The position numbers and the translations under genes are program-made. The notes under the pieces are model-generated. The model worked only from the letters and a program-made list of their open reading frames with translations. It was not told where the DNA came from and searched no databases. A DNA stretch of 51,876 nucleotides from Bryobacteraceae bacterium (GTDB taxonomy: Bacteria; Acidobacteriota; Terriglobia; Bryobacterales; Bryobacteraceae), in contig JANWVO010000053.1 in assembly GCA_025056865.1 (NCBI GenBank), forward strand, positions 1 through 51,876. The letters are read 5' to 3'. Positions within the stretch are counted from its first letter, which is position 1, and every line of letters starts with the position of its first letter. Positions 25,290-33,920 of the stretch are shown one piece after another.

Positions 25290-26363
25290 ATGAACAGCGT
25301 GTTCCGGGCGGCTGCGTGGGCGGCGGCGCTTGTGCTGTTGGCGGAGCTGGCCGCCGGCGCCTTCCAGCGGAGGAAGAAGCAGAAGGAAGAAGAGGAAATC
25401 ACCCAGACGCTGGAGCTGCCTCCCGAGCCTCCCGCCTCGGTCTTTGCCGATCCATCCCGGCTCGGCTTCCTCCACGCGCCGCTGTCGGCCCGCGGGCTGC
25501 TCTCCCAGCAGACCCGCGACGCCATCCGGGCGCTGCTACAGAACGCGCGCGGGGCGCGCTTCGTGCGCATCCGCGCCTACGTGGCCGGAACCGGCGATCT
25601 GCGCCGCGTGCCGATGCTCGTCTCCGAGATCTTCTCCGAACGCAAGCTGCCGCTGCCAGTGGTGACCGTCGTCCAGGTGGGGGCGCTGCCGCTGGAGGGA
25701 GCGCAGGTGCAGCTTGAGGCGGTCGTCGAACAGCGCAAGCCCGCAGGGGCGGGCATCGTCCTTGCGGCCGTGTCTTCGCAGACGCCCGGAGACACCTTCA
25801 ACCGGCTGTCGCGGACCCTCCGCGACGCCGGCGCCCGGCCGGAAGCCCTTGCGTCGCTCGTCTGCGGCGTCACCAGTCCGGACCTGCTCGACCCGGTGCG
25901 CCGCGAGGCGGCCCAGGCCTTCCCCCGCACCCTGCTGCTCGCCTTCCAGGTGCAGCGGCTGCCGGCGGAGCCCGCCGTCGCCTGTGAAGCGGCAGCGCCG
26001 CTCGGCGGCGCGGTGCCGGGCGGCGTGCGGCGGCTGGACTCGGCCGTCGCGCTCAGCGTGCCGCGCGTCGTCTTCACGGGCGCGCAGCTTGCCTTCCGCT
26101 ACGAGGAAAGCGACGCCCGCCTGGCATTCCAGCGGCTGGAACGCACATTGCAGCAGGCGGGGGCGTCGCTGAAGTCCGCCGTCATCCTGAACATCTATCC
26201 GTTGTCGCGCCAGTTGGCCGAGATGGCCAGCCGGGTCCGCGCCGAGTTCATTGACGCCGCGAACCCGCCTGCCGGGCTCGTGGTTCCCTACGAGGGCCTG
26301 CCGTCCATGGACGGCGCATTCGCCCTCGAAGCGGTCGCCCTGCCTGCGCAGGGCACGCAGTGA
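25290..26363 (+). CDS. Exported protein with two Rid (YjgF/YER057c)-like domains
   Basis: 357 residues. Signal peptide (~1-24), then a charged, Lys/Glu-rich stretch ([22 protein letters not shown], ~27-48). Two Rid-like domains follow: ~50-145 ([28 protein letters not shown] ... [37 protein letters not shown]) and ~240-352 ([47 protein letters not shown] ... FALEAVAL). A similar central segment (~150-235) may be a third degenerate copy. RidA proteins hydrolyse reactive enamines in the cytoplasm using an Arg; the exported tandem form here is unexplained. 38 bp upstream of kdgK and possibly cotranscribed. Confidence 0.72.
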   Translation: MNSVFRAAAWAAALVLLAELAAGAFQRRKKQKEEEEITQTLELPPEPPASVFADPSRLGFLHAPLSARGLLSQQTRDAIRALLQNARGARFVRIRAYVAGTGDLRRVPMLVSEIFSERKLPLPVVTVVQVGALPLEGAQVQLEAVVEQRKPAGAGIVLAAVSSQTPGDTFNRLSRTLRDAGARPEALASLVCGVTSPDLLDPVRREAAQAFPRTLLLAFQVQRLPAEPAVACEAAAPLGGAVPGGVRRLDSAVALSVPRVVFTGAQLAFRYEESDARLAFQRLERTLQQAGASLKSAVILNIYPLSRQLAEMASRVRAEFIDAANPPAGLVVPYEGLPSMDGAFALEAVALPAQGTQ

Positions 26364-26401
26364 CCGGTTGTATCAGTAATCAGAAAGCGAGGTGTTCATC
26401 C

Positions 26402-27436
26402 ATGTCCCAGGCTCCTGTGGTGACGTTTGGCGAAATCATGTTGCGGCTTGCGCCGCCGGGCTTTGAACGTCTGCTCATGTCGCCGGCGCTCGTCGCCACC
26501 TTCGGCGGCGGCGAAGCCAACGTCGCCGTCTCGGTGGCCAACTTCGGCCACCCGGCGCGCTACGTGACCGTCCTGCCCGACAATCCCATCACGGACGCAT
26601 TCATCTACCAGATGCGCGGCTTCGGCATCGACACGCGCTTCATCAGGCGCGCCCCGGGCCGCTTCGGCATCTACTTCGTCGAGCCGGGCGCCAACCAGCG
26701 CCCGTCCAAAGTGGTCTACGACCGAGCGCATTCCTCCATCTCGATGGCGAAGCCCGGCGACCTCGACTGGAAGGCGATCTTTGCCGACGCCGGCTGGTTC
26801 CACATCACCGGCATCACGCCGGCGCTGTCGCAGTCGGCCGCGGACCTCGCGCTGGAGGCCGTGAAAACGGCGCGCGGGATGGGCGTGCCCGTCTCCTGCG
26901 ACCTGAACTACCGCAAGAACCTCTGGAAGTACGGCAAGAGCGCGCAGGAGGTGATGACGGAGATCGTCCGCTACGTCGACTACGCCATCGCCAACGAAGA
27001 AGACTGCCAGAAGTCGCTCGGCATCCAGATTGACGTCGACGTCACTTCCGGCAAACTCGACCAGCAGCAGTACCGGATGCTGGCCGAGAAGGTCCTGGCG
27101 GCCTACCCGAACCTGAAGCTGATCGCCATCACCCTGCGCGAGAGCTACTCGGCCTCGCACAACGGCTGGTCGGCCTGCCTGCACGACCGCAATGAGTTCC
27201 TGGTGAGCCGCCATTACGACATCACCCACATCGTGGACCGCGTGGGCGGCGGCGACGCTTTCGCCGGAGGCCTCATTTACGGCATCCTGAACCTGCCTTC
27301 CCTGCGCGACGCGCTCGAATTCGCCGTCGCCGCCTCCTGCCTGAAGCACTCCGTGCCCGGGGATTTCAACCGGTTCTCGCGCGCCGAGGTGGAAGCGCTG
27401 CTCAGGGAAGGCGGCAGCGGCCGCGTGCAACGCTGA
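26402..27436 (+). CDS. kdgK: 2-keto-3-deoxygluconate kinase-like PfkB sugar kinase
   Basis: 344 residues of the PfkB/ribokinase family. Sugar-binding [15 protein letters not shown] (~38-52), the KDG-kinase-like [28 protein letters not shown] segment, and the phosphate-binding/catalytic [17 protein letters not shown] motif with catalytic Asp. Phosphorylates 2-keto-3-deoxygluconate (KDG) to KDPG. A GAGGTG ribosome site precedes ATG 26402. A gap of 79 bp containing a 10-bp hairpin separates it from the aldolase gene. The operon partner, a DHDPS/KDG-type aldolase, fits a 2-keto-3-deoxy-sugar pathway. Confidence 0.85.
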   Translation: MSQAPVVTFGEIMLRLAPPGFERLLMSPALVATFGGGEANVAVSVANFGHPARYVTVLPDNPITDAFIYQMRGFGIDTRFIRRAPGRFGIYFVEPGANQRPSKVVYDRAHSSISMAKPGDLDWKAIFADAGWFHITGITPALSQSAADLALEAVKTARGMGVPVSCDLNYRKNLWKYGKSAQEVMTEIVRYVDYAIANEEDCQKSLGIQIDVDVTSGKLDQQQYRMLAEKVLAAYPNLKLIAITLRESYSASHNGWSACLHDRNEFLVSRHYDITHIVDRVGGGDAFAGGLIYGILNLPSLRDALEFAVAASCLKHSVPGDFNRFSRAEVEALLREGGSGRVQR

Positions 27437-27446
27437 GCCGCTGACA

Positions 27447-27474
27447 GGCGGCCCCGCCCCGCCGCGGGGCCGCC
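27447..27474. repeat. Strong GC hairpin between kdgK and the aldolase gene
   Basis: GGCGGCCCCG (27447-27456) and CGGGGCCGCC (27465-27474) form a perfect 10-bp stem with an 8-nt loop. No T-run follows, so it is more likely an intercistronic mRNA-processing or stability element than a terminator. Confidence 0.6.
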
Positions 27475-27515
27475 GGCTTGCCCGCCCGGCCGGCAAAGTG
27501 AAACGATAGTACGCA

Positions 27516-28532
27516 ATGGGCGTGCGGCTCCAGGGCATCTTCACGCCGATGCTCGTCCCGCTCGACGAGCGCGACCGCATCGACGAGGCCGAGCTGCGCC
27601 GCTTCATCCGCTGGCTCATCAGCAAAGGCATCCACGGCCTGTATCCGAACGGCTCCACCGGCGAGTTCACCCGCCTCACCGCCGAAGAGCGCCGCCTCAT
27701 CGTGAAGATCACCTGCGAGGAGGCCGCGGGCCGCGTGCCCGTGCTGGCCGGAGCGGCGGAAGCCAACTTGCGCGAGACGATCGCCGCCTGCGAGCTGTAT
27801 CACCGCTACGGCGCGCGCGCCGTGGCCATCGTCTCCCCCATCTATTACCGGCTCAGCCCGGAGTCCGTCTACGCCTACTTCCGCGAGATCGCGCTGCATT
27901 CGCCCATCGACGTCACCCTCTACAACATCCCGCTGTTCGCCAGCCCGATCGACCTCAACACCATACGGCGGCTGAGCGAACTGGAGCGCATCGCCGGCAT
28001 CAAGGACTCTTCCGGAGACGTGGCCTTCATGATGCGGATGATCGCCGCCATCCGTCCGCACCGGCCGGACTTCACCTTCCTGACCGGGTGGGACTGCGTG
28101 CTCGTGCCGATGATGCTCGCCGGCGCCGACGGCGGCACCAATGCGGCCTCCAACGTGGTGCCGGAGCTCATGCGGAAGCTGTATGACCTGTTCCGCGCCG
28201 GGCAGCTCGAGGAGGCGATGAAACTCCAGTTCCGCATCCTCGAGCTGTTCGACCTGATGCTGAACCACTTCGAATTTCCTGACGGCTTCCGCGCCGGCGC
28301 CGAGATGCGCGGCTTCCGCTTCGGCCGCGGCCGCCAGCCGCAGAGCGCTTCCCAGCGCGCCGACCGCGCCGCGCTCAAGCGCATGCTCCAGTGCCTGCTG
28401 GCCGGCTCCGGCATCGTCGAGCCGCCCGAGTCCGGCTGCGCCCCGCGCACCGGCGACGCGGCGCGCGACCGCATCGAGCAGGTGGTCGTCGAGGTGATGG
28501 AAGTGCTGCGCCGCAGGGGCATGATCGGATGA
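27516..28532 (+). CDS. DHDPS/NAL-family aldolase, probable KDG/KDPG aldolase, with BMC-targeting-like C-terminal extension
   Basis: 338 residues; the family is usually ~290-300. The barrel has GSTGEF (47-51), catalytic Tyr136 (TLYNIP) and Schiff-base Lys163 (GIKDSSGD). Next to a KDG kinase the likely reaction is retro-aldol cleavage of KDG or KDPG to pyruvate plus glyceraldehyde or its phosphate. The normal C-terminal helix ends about residue 300; a Pro/Gly linker (301-315) and a helix 317-334 follow, with Ile320, Val323/324, Val327, Val330 and Leu331 on one face and charged residues on the other. That is the format of bacterial-microcompartment encapsulation peptides. Stop overlaps the BMC-T start (ATGA). 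Substrate is inferred. Confidence 0.83.
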   Translation: MGVRLQGIFTPMLVPLDERDRIDEAELRRFIRWLISKGIHGLYPNGSTGEFTRLTAEERRLIVKITCEEAAGRVPVLAGAAEANLRETIAACELYHRYGARAVAIVSPIYYRLSPESVYAYFREIALHSPIDVTLYNIPLFASPIDLNTIRRLSELERIAGIKDSSGDVAFMMRMIAAIRPHRPDFTFLTGWDCVLVPMMLAGADGGTNAASNVVPELMRKLYDLFRAGQLEEAMKLQFRILELFDLMLNHFEFPDGFRAGAEMRGFRFGRGRQPQSASQRADRAALKRMLQCLLAGSGIVEPPESGCAPRTGDAARDRIEQVVVEVMEVLRRRGMIG

Positions 28533-29152
28533 ACGCGCTCGGGCTGATCGAGATCGCCGGCTGGAGCCCGTCGATGGTGGTGCTCGACGCGATGGAGAAA
28601 AGCGCCGGCGTCGCGTTGTTTCAGGTGGAGCTGAACGATCTGGCCGGCGCGATGATGAAAATCACGGGGCCGCTCGGAGCCGTGCGCGCGGCCATGGAAA
28701 CGGGCAGGCGGCTGGCCGAAGAGATGCGCGTCGCCTGCGTCACCGACATCATCCCCAATCCCGAGCCGCGCGGACGCCGCGGCTGGCAGGGAGGAAAAGA
28801 ATACAACCCGCTCATCGAGCAGGACGTCGTGCATACGCCCGATGAGCGTTACCGGGAGGCCAGAGTGAAGGGGCAGGCGCCATTCGCCGTTGGACTGATC
28901 GAAACGCAGGGTTTCACCGCCGTCTTCGAGGCCATCGACACGGCCTGCAAGACGGCCGATGTCGAGGTGCTCGCCAGAGAAAAGCTCGGCGGCGGCTACA
29001 TCACTGTCGTCATCAAGGGCGACGTCGCCGCCGTGCGCGCCGCCATTGAGGCGGGCAAGGCGAAGGTGGACGGCCTCGGCAGGCTCATCGCCGCCCACGT
29101 CATTCCGAGCCCCACCGAAGCCGTGCTGTCGCTGTTGCCGAAGCAGCCGTGA
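28529..29152 (+). CDS. Tandem-domain bacterial microcompartment shell protein (BMC-T)
   Basis: 207 residues containing two BMC domains: ~3-80 ([26 protein letters not shown] ... [19 protein letters not shown]) and ~118-205 ([59 protein letters not shown]), joined by a ~37-residue insert (81-117). Such proteins form pseudohexameric trimers in the shell of metabolosomes. The second domain keeps the KLGGG pore-loop region; in the first it is degenerate (NDLAGAM). Translation is coupled to the aldolase gene by an ATGA overlap. No BMC-H, BMC-P or aldehyde dehydrogenase lies in this window, so the rest of the shell must be encoded elsewhere or be absent. Confidence 0.92.
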   Translation: MNALGLIEIAGWSPSMVVLDAMEKSAGVALFQVELNDLAGAMMKITGPLGAVRAAMETGRRLAEEMRVACVTDIIPNPEPRGRRGWQGGKEYNPLIEQDVVHTPDERYREARVKGQAPFAVGLIETQGFTAVFEAIDTACKTADVEVLAREKLGGGYITVVIKGDVAAVRAAIEAGKAKVDGLGRLIAAHVIPSPTEAVLSLLPKQP

Positions 29153-29171
29153 AAGGGCGGCGCAGCGCCGC

Positions 29172-30911
29172 TCAGATCTGCTCGAGCTCCTCTTCCAGAA
29201 GCTGCTTCTGATAAAGATCCGCGTAATAGCCGTTGAGCTCGAGCAGCTCTTCGTGGCTGCCCTGCTCGACGATCCGCCCCTGCTCGAGCACGTAGATGCG
29301 GTTCGCCTCGCGCACCGTGGAAACGCGGTGTGAAATGAGGATGGTCGTGCGGCCGAGCATGAACTCGCGCAGACTGCGCAGGATGCGGTCCTCCGTCAGT
29401 GTGTCCACCGCCGAAAGCGCATCGTCGAGGATCAGGATCTCCGGATTGCGCAGCAGCGCCCGCGCAATGGCCACCCGCTGCTTCTGGCCGCCGGACAGCG
29501 TCAGCCCTCGCTCGCCCACCTCCGTATCCAGCCCCTGAGGAAAGGAGGCGAGATCCTGCTCCAGCCCGGCCATCAGCGCCGCGCGGAGGATCTCCTCGCG
29601 GGACGCCCCGGGCGCGCCCAGCGCGATGTTGTCGGCCAGCGTCGCGCTGAAAAGGAATGTCTCCTGCGGCACAAAGCCGATGCGCCGGCGCAGCTCGCGT
29701 GGGTCGAATTCCCGCACGTCAACACCACCCAGGCGCACGCAGCCCGAAGAAGGATCGAGCAGCCTCGGAATGAGATGCACCAGCGTGCTCTTGCCGCTGC
29801 CCGTGCGGCCGACAATGGCGACCGTTTCTCCGGCCGAGATGCGCAGCGACACGCCGCGGAGCGCGCTCCGCCCGTCGAACTCCACCCCGACGGCGTGCAG
29901 TTCCACGTCGCACGGCCCGGCGGGCACGGCCTTTGGCGAGGCGGGCGCGGCGATGCGCGGCTCGACGGCCAGCAGCTCGCGGATGCGGCCCAGCGAAGCG
30001 CGCCCGCGCTCCACCAGGTTCGTCACCCAGCCGAAGGCGATCATCGGCCACACCAGCATCCCCATGTATGTGTTGAACATCACGAAGCTGCCCAGCGTGA
30101 TGCGGCCTTCCATCAGGCGCAGCCCGCCCACCCAGAGAACCAGCAGAAAGGTGAGGCCGATGCAGAAATGCAGCAGCGGCAGAAACAGCCCGCTCAGTTT
30201 CGCCAGGCGGAGATTCTCGCCGATGAAACGCTCGTTCAGCTCCTGGAAGCGGCGCATCTCGGCTTCCTCCTGTACGTAGGCGCGGATCACGCGGATGCCT
30301 GCCAGCGACTCCTGCACCCGGCTGCTGATATCGCTGAACAGCTTCTGGATGGCCTCGAAACGGTCGTGAATGCGCCGGCCGAAAAACGCCACTGCGACGC
30401 TGATCAGCGGCGCGGGAGCCAGCGCCCACAGCGTCAGCCGCCAGTCCACGGCCAGCATTACGCCGAGCGCGAGCACCAGCGTCAGCGACGTTTCCGCCAG
30501 ATACATCACCGCCGGGCCCATCATCATGCGGACGGCGTTGAGGTCGTTGGTGGCGCGCGCCATCAGGTCGCCCGTGCGGTAGCGGGCGAAAAAGCCGCCG
30601 TCCAGGCGCACCAGGTGCGCAAACAGGTCGTTGCGCATGTCGTACTCGACGTCGCGCGAGACGCCCACCAGGATCACGCGCATCCAATACATGAACACGC
30701 CCTTGACGAGCGAAAGGGCGGCCACCGCGCCCGCCAGCCATGCGACGCGTCCCAGCGGCGCGCCGGCGGTCAGCGCGTCGATCGCCCACTTGATCAGCAG
30801 CGGCACGCCCGCGCCGGCCAGGTCCTTGCACACCAGGGCGCCCGTGCCCAGCGCAATTTTCCGCCGGTATTTCCGCAGGTAGGGCAGGCAGAATTTCAGG
30901 TCCGCGTTCAT
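29172..30911 (-). CDS. MsbA-like ABC exporter (fused permease and ATPase)
   Basis: 579 residues: six membrane helices (~15-310), then an ATPase domain with Walker A (GRTGSGKST), Q-loop (FVPQETF), signature LSGGQKQ, Walker B (ILILDDALS) with the catalytic-Glu position occupied by Asp-Ala (LDDALSAVD) and the H-loop His (LISHR). Homodimeric half-transporter of the lipid/multidrug exporter family. It follows lpxC, pgsA and other envelope genes on the same strand (1 bp gap to the YdcF-like gene), so lipid or lipid-A flipping is plausible but unproven. Replacement of the usual Walker B Glu by Asp occurs in some family members and can slow turnover. Confidence 0.9.
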   Translation of the reverse strand: MNADLKFCLPYLRKYRRKIALGTGALVCKDLAGAGVPLLIKWAIDALTAGAPLGRVAWLAGAVAALSLVKGVFMYWMRVILVGVSRDVEYDMRNDLFAHLVRLDGGFFARYRTGDLMARATNDLNAVRMMMGPAVMYLAETSLTLVLALGVMLAVDWRLTLWALAPAPLISVAVAFFGRRIHDRFEAIQKLFSDISSRVQESLAGIRVIRAYVQEEAEMRRFQELNERFIGENLRLAKLSGLFLPLLHFCIGLTFLLVLWVGGLRLMEGRITLGSFVMFNTYMGMLVWPMIAFGWVTNLVERGRASLGRIRELLAVEPRIAAPASPKAVPAGPCDVELHAVGVEFDGRSALRGVSLRISAGETVAIVGRTGSGKSTLVHLIPRLLDPSSGCVRLGGVDVREFDPRELRRRIGFVPQETFLFSATLADNIALGAPGASREEILRAALMAGLEQDLASFPQGLDTEVGERGLTLSGGQKQRVAIARALLRNPEILILDDALSAVDTLTEDRILRSLREFMLGRTTILISHRVSTVREANRIYVLEQGRIVEQGSHEELLELNGYYADLYQKQLLEEELEQI

Positions 30912-30912
30912 C

Positions 30913-31536
30913 TCAGGAATCCACCGGGAGCGCGAGAATTTTCACCCATTCCATCACAACGGCCTTCTTGCCCTCGCGCGACTGCCACCACTGCTCCAGC
31001 CGGTAGGCCGGGTCGTCGGCGCCCACGTAATGGATTTCCATGCCGCGCGGCCGCGCCGCCTCGAAGAACCACTTCGCCCGCCGCAGGTGGGTGCGCACGC
31101 TCACCAGCAGCAGCCGACGCACGCCGCGGCGTTCCAGTTCCGGCAGCAGCAGCCGCGCTTCTTCGCGCGTCGAGCTGGCGCTGTTCGGCAGGCACTCGAA
31201 CCATTGGGCCGGGAAGCCCCGCTCGACGGCGAATGGAATGGCCGCATCGCACTCGGGCCGCTCGTAGAAGCTGCGCGGGCCGCTGACATAGGCCCTGGGC
31301 GCATATCCCTGCCGGATGAGTTCGCCCGCCTTCAGCATCCGTTCGCCGCGCCAGCCTCCGGCAAGAACCAGGATCGCATCGGCGCGCTGCGGCGGGCCTC
31401 CCGCATCGAGAAACAGCGCCGGAGCGCGCAACAGGGGCTCGCGGAACGCATACAGGAGAACGCCAGCCGCCAGCAGCACGAGCAATGGCAGCAGGACGGC
31501 GCCCCGGTGGGCTGCGCGCCGGAAGGAATTCCGCAT
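30913..31536 (-). CDS. YdcF/SanA-like DUF218 membrane protein
   Basis: 207 residues. One N-terminal membrane helix (~12-30, AVLLPLLVLLAAGVLLYAF) and a DUF218 domain beginning ADAILVLAGGWRGERMLKAGELIRQGYAPRAYVSG, with SASSTREEARLLLPELERRGVRRLLLVSVRTHLRRAKWFFEA. ElyC/SanA/YdcF proteins act in envelope maintenance (E. coli ElyC affects peptidoglycan assembly), but the reaction is unknown. The start at 31536 lies 10 bp after the preceding gene's stop and lacks a clear ribosome site. Confidence 0.83.
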   Translation of the reverse strand: MRNSFRRAAHRGAVLLPLLVLLAAGVLLYAFREPLLRAPALFLDAGGPPQRADAILVLAGGWRGERMLKAGELIRQGYAPRAYVSGPRSFYERPECDAAIPFAVERGFPAQWFECLPNSASSTREEARLLLPELERRGVRRLLLVSVRTHLRRAKWFFEAARPRGMEIHYVGADDPAYRLEQWWQSREGKKAVVMEWVKILALPVDS

Positions 31537-31546
31537 AGGAGCGCGG

Positions 31547-32101
31547 CTATTTCTCCGGATCCAGACGCCCGGCGCTGCGCAGCTTCTGATACAGCCTTTC
31601 GACCTCTGCTTCGTCCTCTTCCCGCAGAAGCCGCGGCCGCTGCGCGGGCGGCTGCGCGCGTTGCGCCGGGGCCGGGTCGCCGAAGATCTGCCGCCAGGGC
31701 ACGCCATTGATCAGCGCCTGCGTGGAATTCTGCTGGATCAGGCGCAGAAGGCGGTTGGAATTCGTCGTCTCGCCAGGATAAATAAGGCGGATTCTCCGCT
31801 TGCCGGTGAGCGTGAGATCGGCCACCAGCGGAGCGACCCAGCCCGTCTGATCCACGCGGCGGATGTCGCGCCAGGCAATGAATTCGTCGCCGATGCGCAG
31901 CCCCTCCTCGCTGACCTCGATCACCGGGCGCAGTGCCAGCCAGAGCGCCAGCGCGCCGGTGGCCAGAAACAGCGCCGCCGGGATCGCCGCCGGCAGCCAG
32001 AGGCGGGTCCACCAGCCGGAGAAAACCGCAAGCCCCAGCGCGATGGCCGCCAGCGTGAGGTACGTCCGGGCAGGATGGAAACGAATCGCTCCTGGCGTCA
32101 C
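31547..32101 (-). CDS. Membrane protein with PH-like domain, function unknown
   Basis: 184 residues. Two adjacent membrane helices (~14-31 and ~36-57) are followed by a bacterial PH-like beta domain (PVIEVSEEGLRIGDEFIAWRDIRRVDQTGWV ... LTLTGKRRIRLIYPGE) and a charged, Gln/Arg/Pro-rich helical tail (~130-184). Layout matches small bPH-type membrane proteins. It lies between pgsA and the YdcF-like gene in an envelope operon. No specific role can be assigned. Confidence 0.65.
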   Translation of the reverse strand: MTPGAIRFHPARTYLTLAAIALGLAVFSGWWTRLWLPAAIPAALFLATGALALWLALRPVIEVSEEGLRIGDEFIAWRDIRRVDQTGWVAPLVADLTLTGKRRIRLIYPGETTNSNRLLRLIQQNSTQALINGVPWRQIFGDPAPAQRAQPPAQRPRLLREEDEAEVERLYQKLRSAGRLDPEK

Positions 32102-32132
32102 AATTCAAGCCTACTCTGAGCCGCCCCTGCGG

Positions 32133-32681
32133 TCAATCCGCCATTTGCCGAAGCTGCCGCACCGCAGTCCACCCATAGTGAAGCCCGCTCCAGGCCGTAG
32201 CCACCGCCGCCAGGGGGACGAGGGCGTTTGACGCCGCCCCCAGGCCCGCCTCCGGCATCGCCATATCAAGCACGCACGCCACGCCCAGGCTGAACTGAAT
32301 GATCGTGCTCGCCTTGCCCCACACCGAGGGCGGGAAGCGTCGCAGCCGCGTGAAACGAAGCGCCCAGGCCGCAAACAGAAGAATCAACACATCGCGGCCG
32401 AGCACCAGCGCGGCCAGCCACCACGGCAGCCGGCCGCCCGCCGCCAGGCCCACGAACACCGTGGCGGCCAGCAGCTTGTCCGCAATCGGATCGAGATAGG
32501 CGCCGGTGGCAGTGATCGCGCCCAGCCTTCGCGCCAGCCAGCCGTCGGCCGCATCCGTCAGTGCCGCCACTGCCAGCAGCGGCAGGGCGGCGCGCGCCTC
32601 GCCGCGCGCCAGGAAGTAACCCACGGGCGGAGTCAGCGCGATGCGCGCCGCAGTGAGCGCATTCGGCAGCCAGTGCTTCAT
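32133..32681 (-). CDS. pgsA: CDP-diacylglycerol-glycerol-3-phosphate 3-phosphatidyltransferase
   Basis: 182 residues, integral membrane CDP-alcohol phosphatidyltransferase. The family signature is intact (DAADGWLARRLGAITATGAYLDPIADK, ~43-69), followed by several hydrophobic helices. Makes phosphatidylglycerol phosphate from CDP-diacylglycerol. Another CDP-alcohol transferase (for example cardiolipin synthase type) is possible, but length and motif fit PgsA. Its ATG overlaps the lpxC stop. Confidence 0.85.
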   Translation of the reverse strand: MKHWLPNALTAARIALTPPVGYFLARGEARAALPLLAVAALTDAADGWLARRLGAITATGAYLDPIADKLLAATVFVGLAAGGRLPWWLAALVLGRDVLILLFAAWALRFTRLRRFPPSVWGKASTIIQFSLGVACVLDMAMPEAGLGAASNALVPLAAVATAWSGLHYGWTAVRQLRQMAD

Positions 32682-33583
32682 CGCGCCGGAGCGGCCACGG
32701 CCCGCTCGGCGAGCTCGGCGGCAGTGACCACCTCGTACAGCGAAGGATCGGACATGATCTTCGCCACCAGCGCGACATGCATCGCGTGGCCGGCGCGTTC
32801 GGCCACAACCTCCCCAAGAAGCGGCCGGCCAATCAGCGCCAGATCGCCGATCAGGTCCAGCGCCTTGTGCCGGCACGGCTCGTCGGGAAACCGCAGCCCT
32901 CCCTCGTTCTGCACGCCGCCTGCGGCGGAAAAACACACGCCGCTTGCCAGGCTCGCCCCGCGGATCAGCCCCATGTTGCGCATCTGGTCGAGTTCGTTCT
33001 CAAACCCGAAAGTGCGCGCCGGCGCAATTTCGCGCGCGTAAATTTCCGGCGTCAATTCCAGCGCGAGCGACTGATGCCCCACCATCGGATGAGGAAAATA
33101 AACGCGGCAATTCAGCCGGAATGCGTCGGCCGGACGGATCGAAATAAACTTGCCGGGAACCTCGTGGCTCACCGGGCGCAGGATGCGCAGGTAGCGCCGC
33201 TTCCGCTTCGTCGCGCGGATGCCCGCCTCGGCGAGCATCTCCACAAACGGCGCGGCGCTGCCGTCCAGGATGGGCACCTCCAGGTTGTCCAGCTCCACAT
33301 AGACGTTATCCAGCCCCATGCTGTAAAACGTGCTCAGCAGGTGCTCGGTGGTGGAGATCAGCACGCCCTGCCGCATCAGCGACGTGGCGTAGCTCACCCG
33401 TTCCACGTAGCGCCAGCTCGCCGGCACCTCGAACCCGTCCAGATCCACCCGCCGGAACACAATGCCCGTCGCCGCCGGCGCCGGCACCAGCCGCATCCGC
33501 ACCCGCACGCCGCTGTGAAGCCCTATGCCGCGGCATTCCACCGGGCGCGAGATGGTGGTTTCGTAAACGGGCAGGTCGGTCAT
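32678..33583 (-). CDS. lpxC: UDP-3-O-acyl-N-acetylglucosamine deacetylase
   Basis: 301 residues. Zinc ligands His81 (TTEHLLSTFYSMG), His239 and Asp243 (CRHKALDLIGD) and general-base His266 are present, with GLHSG near the N-terminus. Catalyses the committed step of lipid A synthesis, so the organism makes LPS. Ribosome site GAGG lies before ATG 33583, and a weak GCTAGCAT -10-like element at 33600-33607 lies upstream. First gene of the lpxC-pgsA-PH-YdcF-ABC operon. Confidence 0.96.
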   Translation of the reverse strand: MTDLPVYETTISRPVECRGIGLHSGVRVRMRLVPAPAATGIVFRRVDLDGFEVPASWRYVERVSYATSLMRQGVLISTTEHLLSTFYSMGLDNVYVELDNLEVPILDGSAAPFVEMLAEAGIRATKRKRRYLRILRPVSHEVPGKFISIRPADAFRLNCRVYFPHPMVGHQSLALELTPEIYAREIAPARTFGFENELDQMRNMGLIRGASLASGVCFSAAGGVQNEGGLRFPDEPCRHKALDLIGDLALIGRPLLGEVVAERAGHAMHVALVAKIMSDPSLYEVVTAAELAERAVAAPAR

Positions 33584-33794
33584 GGCGCTTTCCTCGCCTT
33601 CATGCTAGCAGAGTCCACCCAGAAACGTAAGTCGTTCATCTGGAAATCCTTAGCCGGCTTTTCGGTGTGTTTTTTTTGACACATTCCGGCCTTCCTGCGT
33701 GTCGCAGGGGCCACGGCTGTCTCTCCTTTCGACGCCCCGCAGCCGCAGCCGTGGCAACGGCAGCCTCCACGCCCGGGTCCGTCGCGCCGCCCCT

Positions 33795-33883
33795 TCCGGT
33801 TTCCCTCGCCCGCGGAGCCGGCGATGCATTGCTGTCAAGAATGGCTGTTGTTGACTCCGGTTCCTCTCGCCCGCGGAGCCGGC
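33795..33883. repeat. 28-bp direct repeat pair, 61-bp period
   Basis: Copies at 33795-33822 and 33856-33883 agree at 26 of 28 positions; both contain CTCGCCCGCGGAGCCGGC. The exact 61-bp offset puts them about six helical turns apart, on the same DNA face, as would suit a dimeric regulator. A remnant of a larger dispersed repeat is the alternative. Confidence 0.65.
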
Positions 33884-33906
33884 CCGGCGGCATTCCAGCC
33901 GGCTGC

Positions 33907-33912
33907 TAGACT
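33907..33912 (+). promoter_or_regulatory. Extended -10 box before nfo
   Basis: TGCTAGACT gives a TAGACT hexamer at 33907-33912, 8 nt before the nfo ATG. The GGAAAG ribosome-site-like sequence lies between them. Transcription would start almost at the start codon. Confidence 0.4.
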
Positions 33913-33920
33913 CGGAAAGA

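Larger units (their letters stand above)
33584..33920. other. Intergenic region between divergent lpxC and nfo
   Basis: About 340 bp without a gene. It holds the lpxC upstream region, a T8 run near 33669, and a 28-bp imperfect direct repeat pair with a 61-bp period. A GCTAGACT element before nfo lies at its right end. Confidence 0.6.

Noticed and set aside
27447-27474. Hairpin considered as a Rho-independent terminator
   Set aside because: No T-run follows; GGCTTGCCCG comes next, so intrinsic termination is unlikely.
33660-33690. GTGT-T8-ACAC near lpxC considered as a terminator
   Set aside because: The stem is only about 4 bp and no plus-strand gene precedes it.
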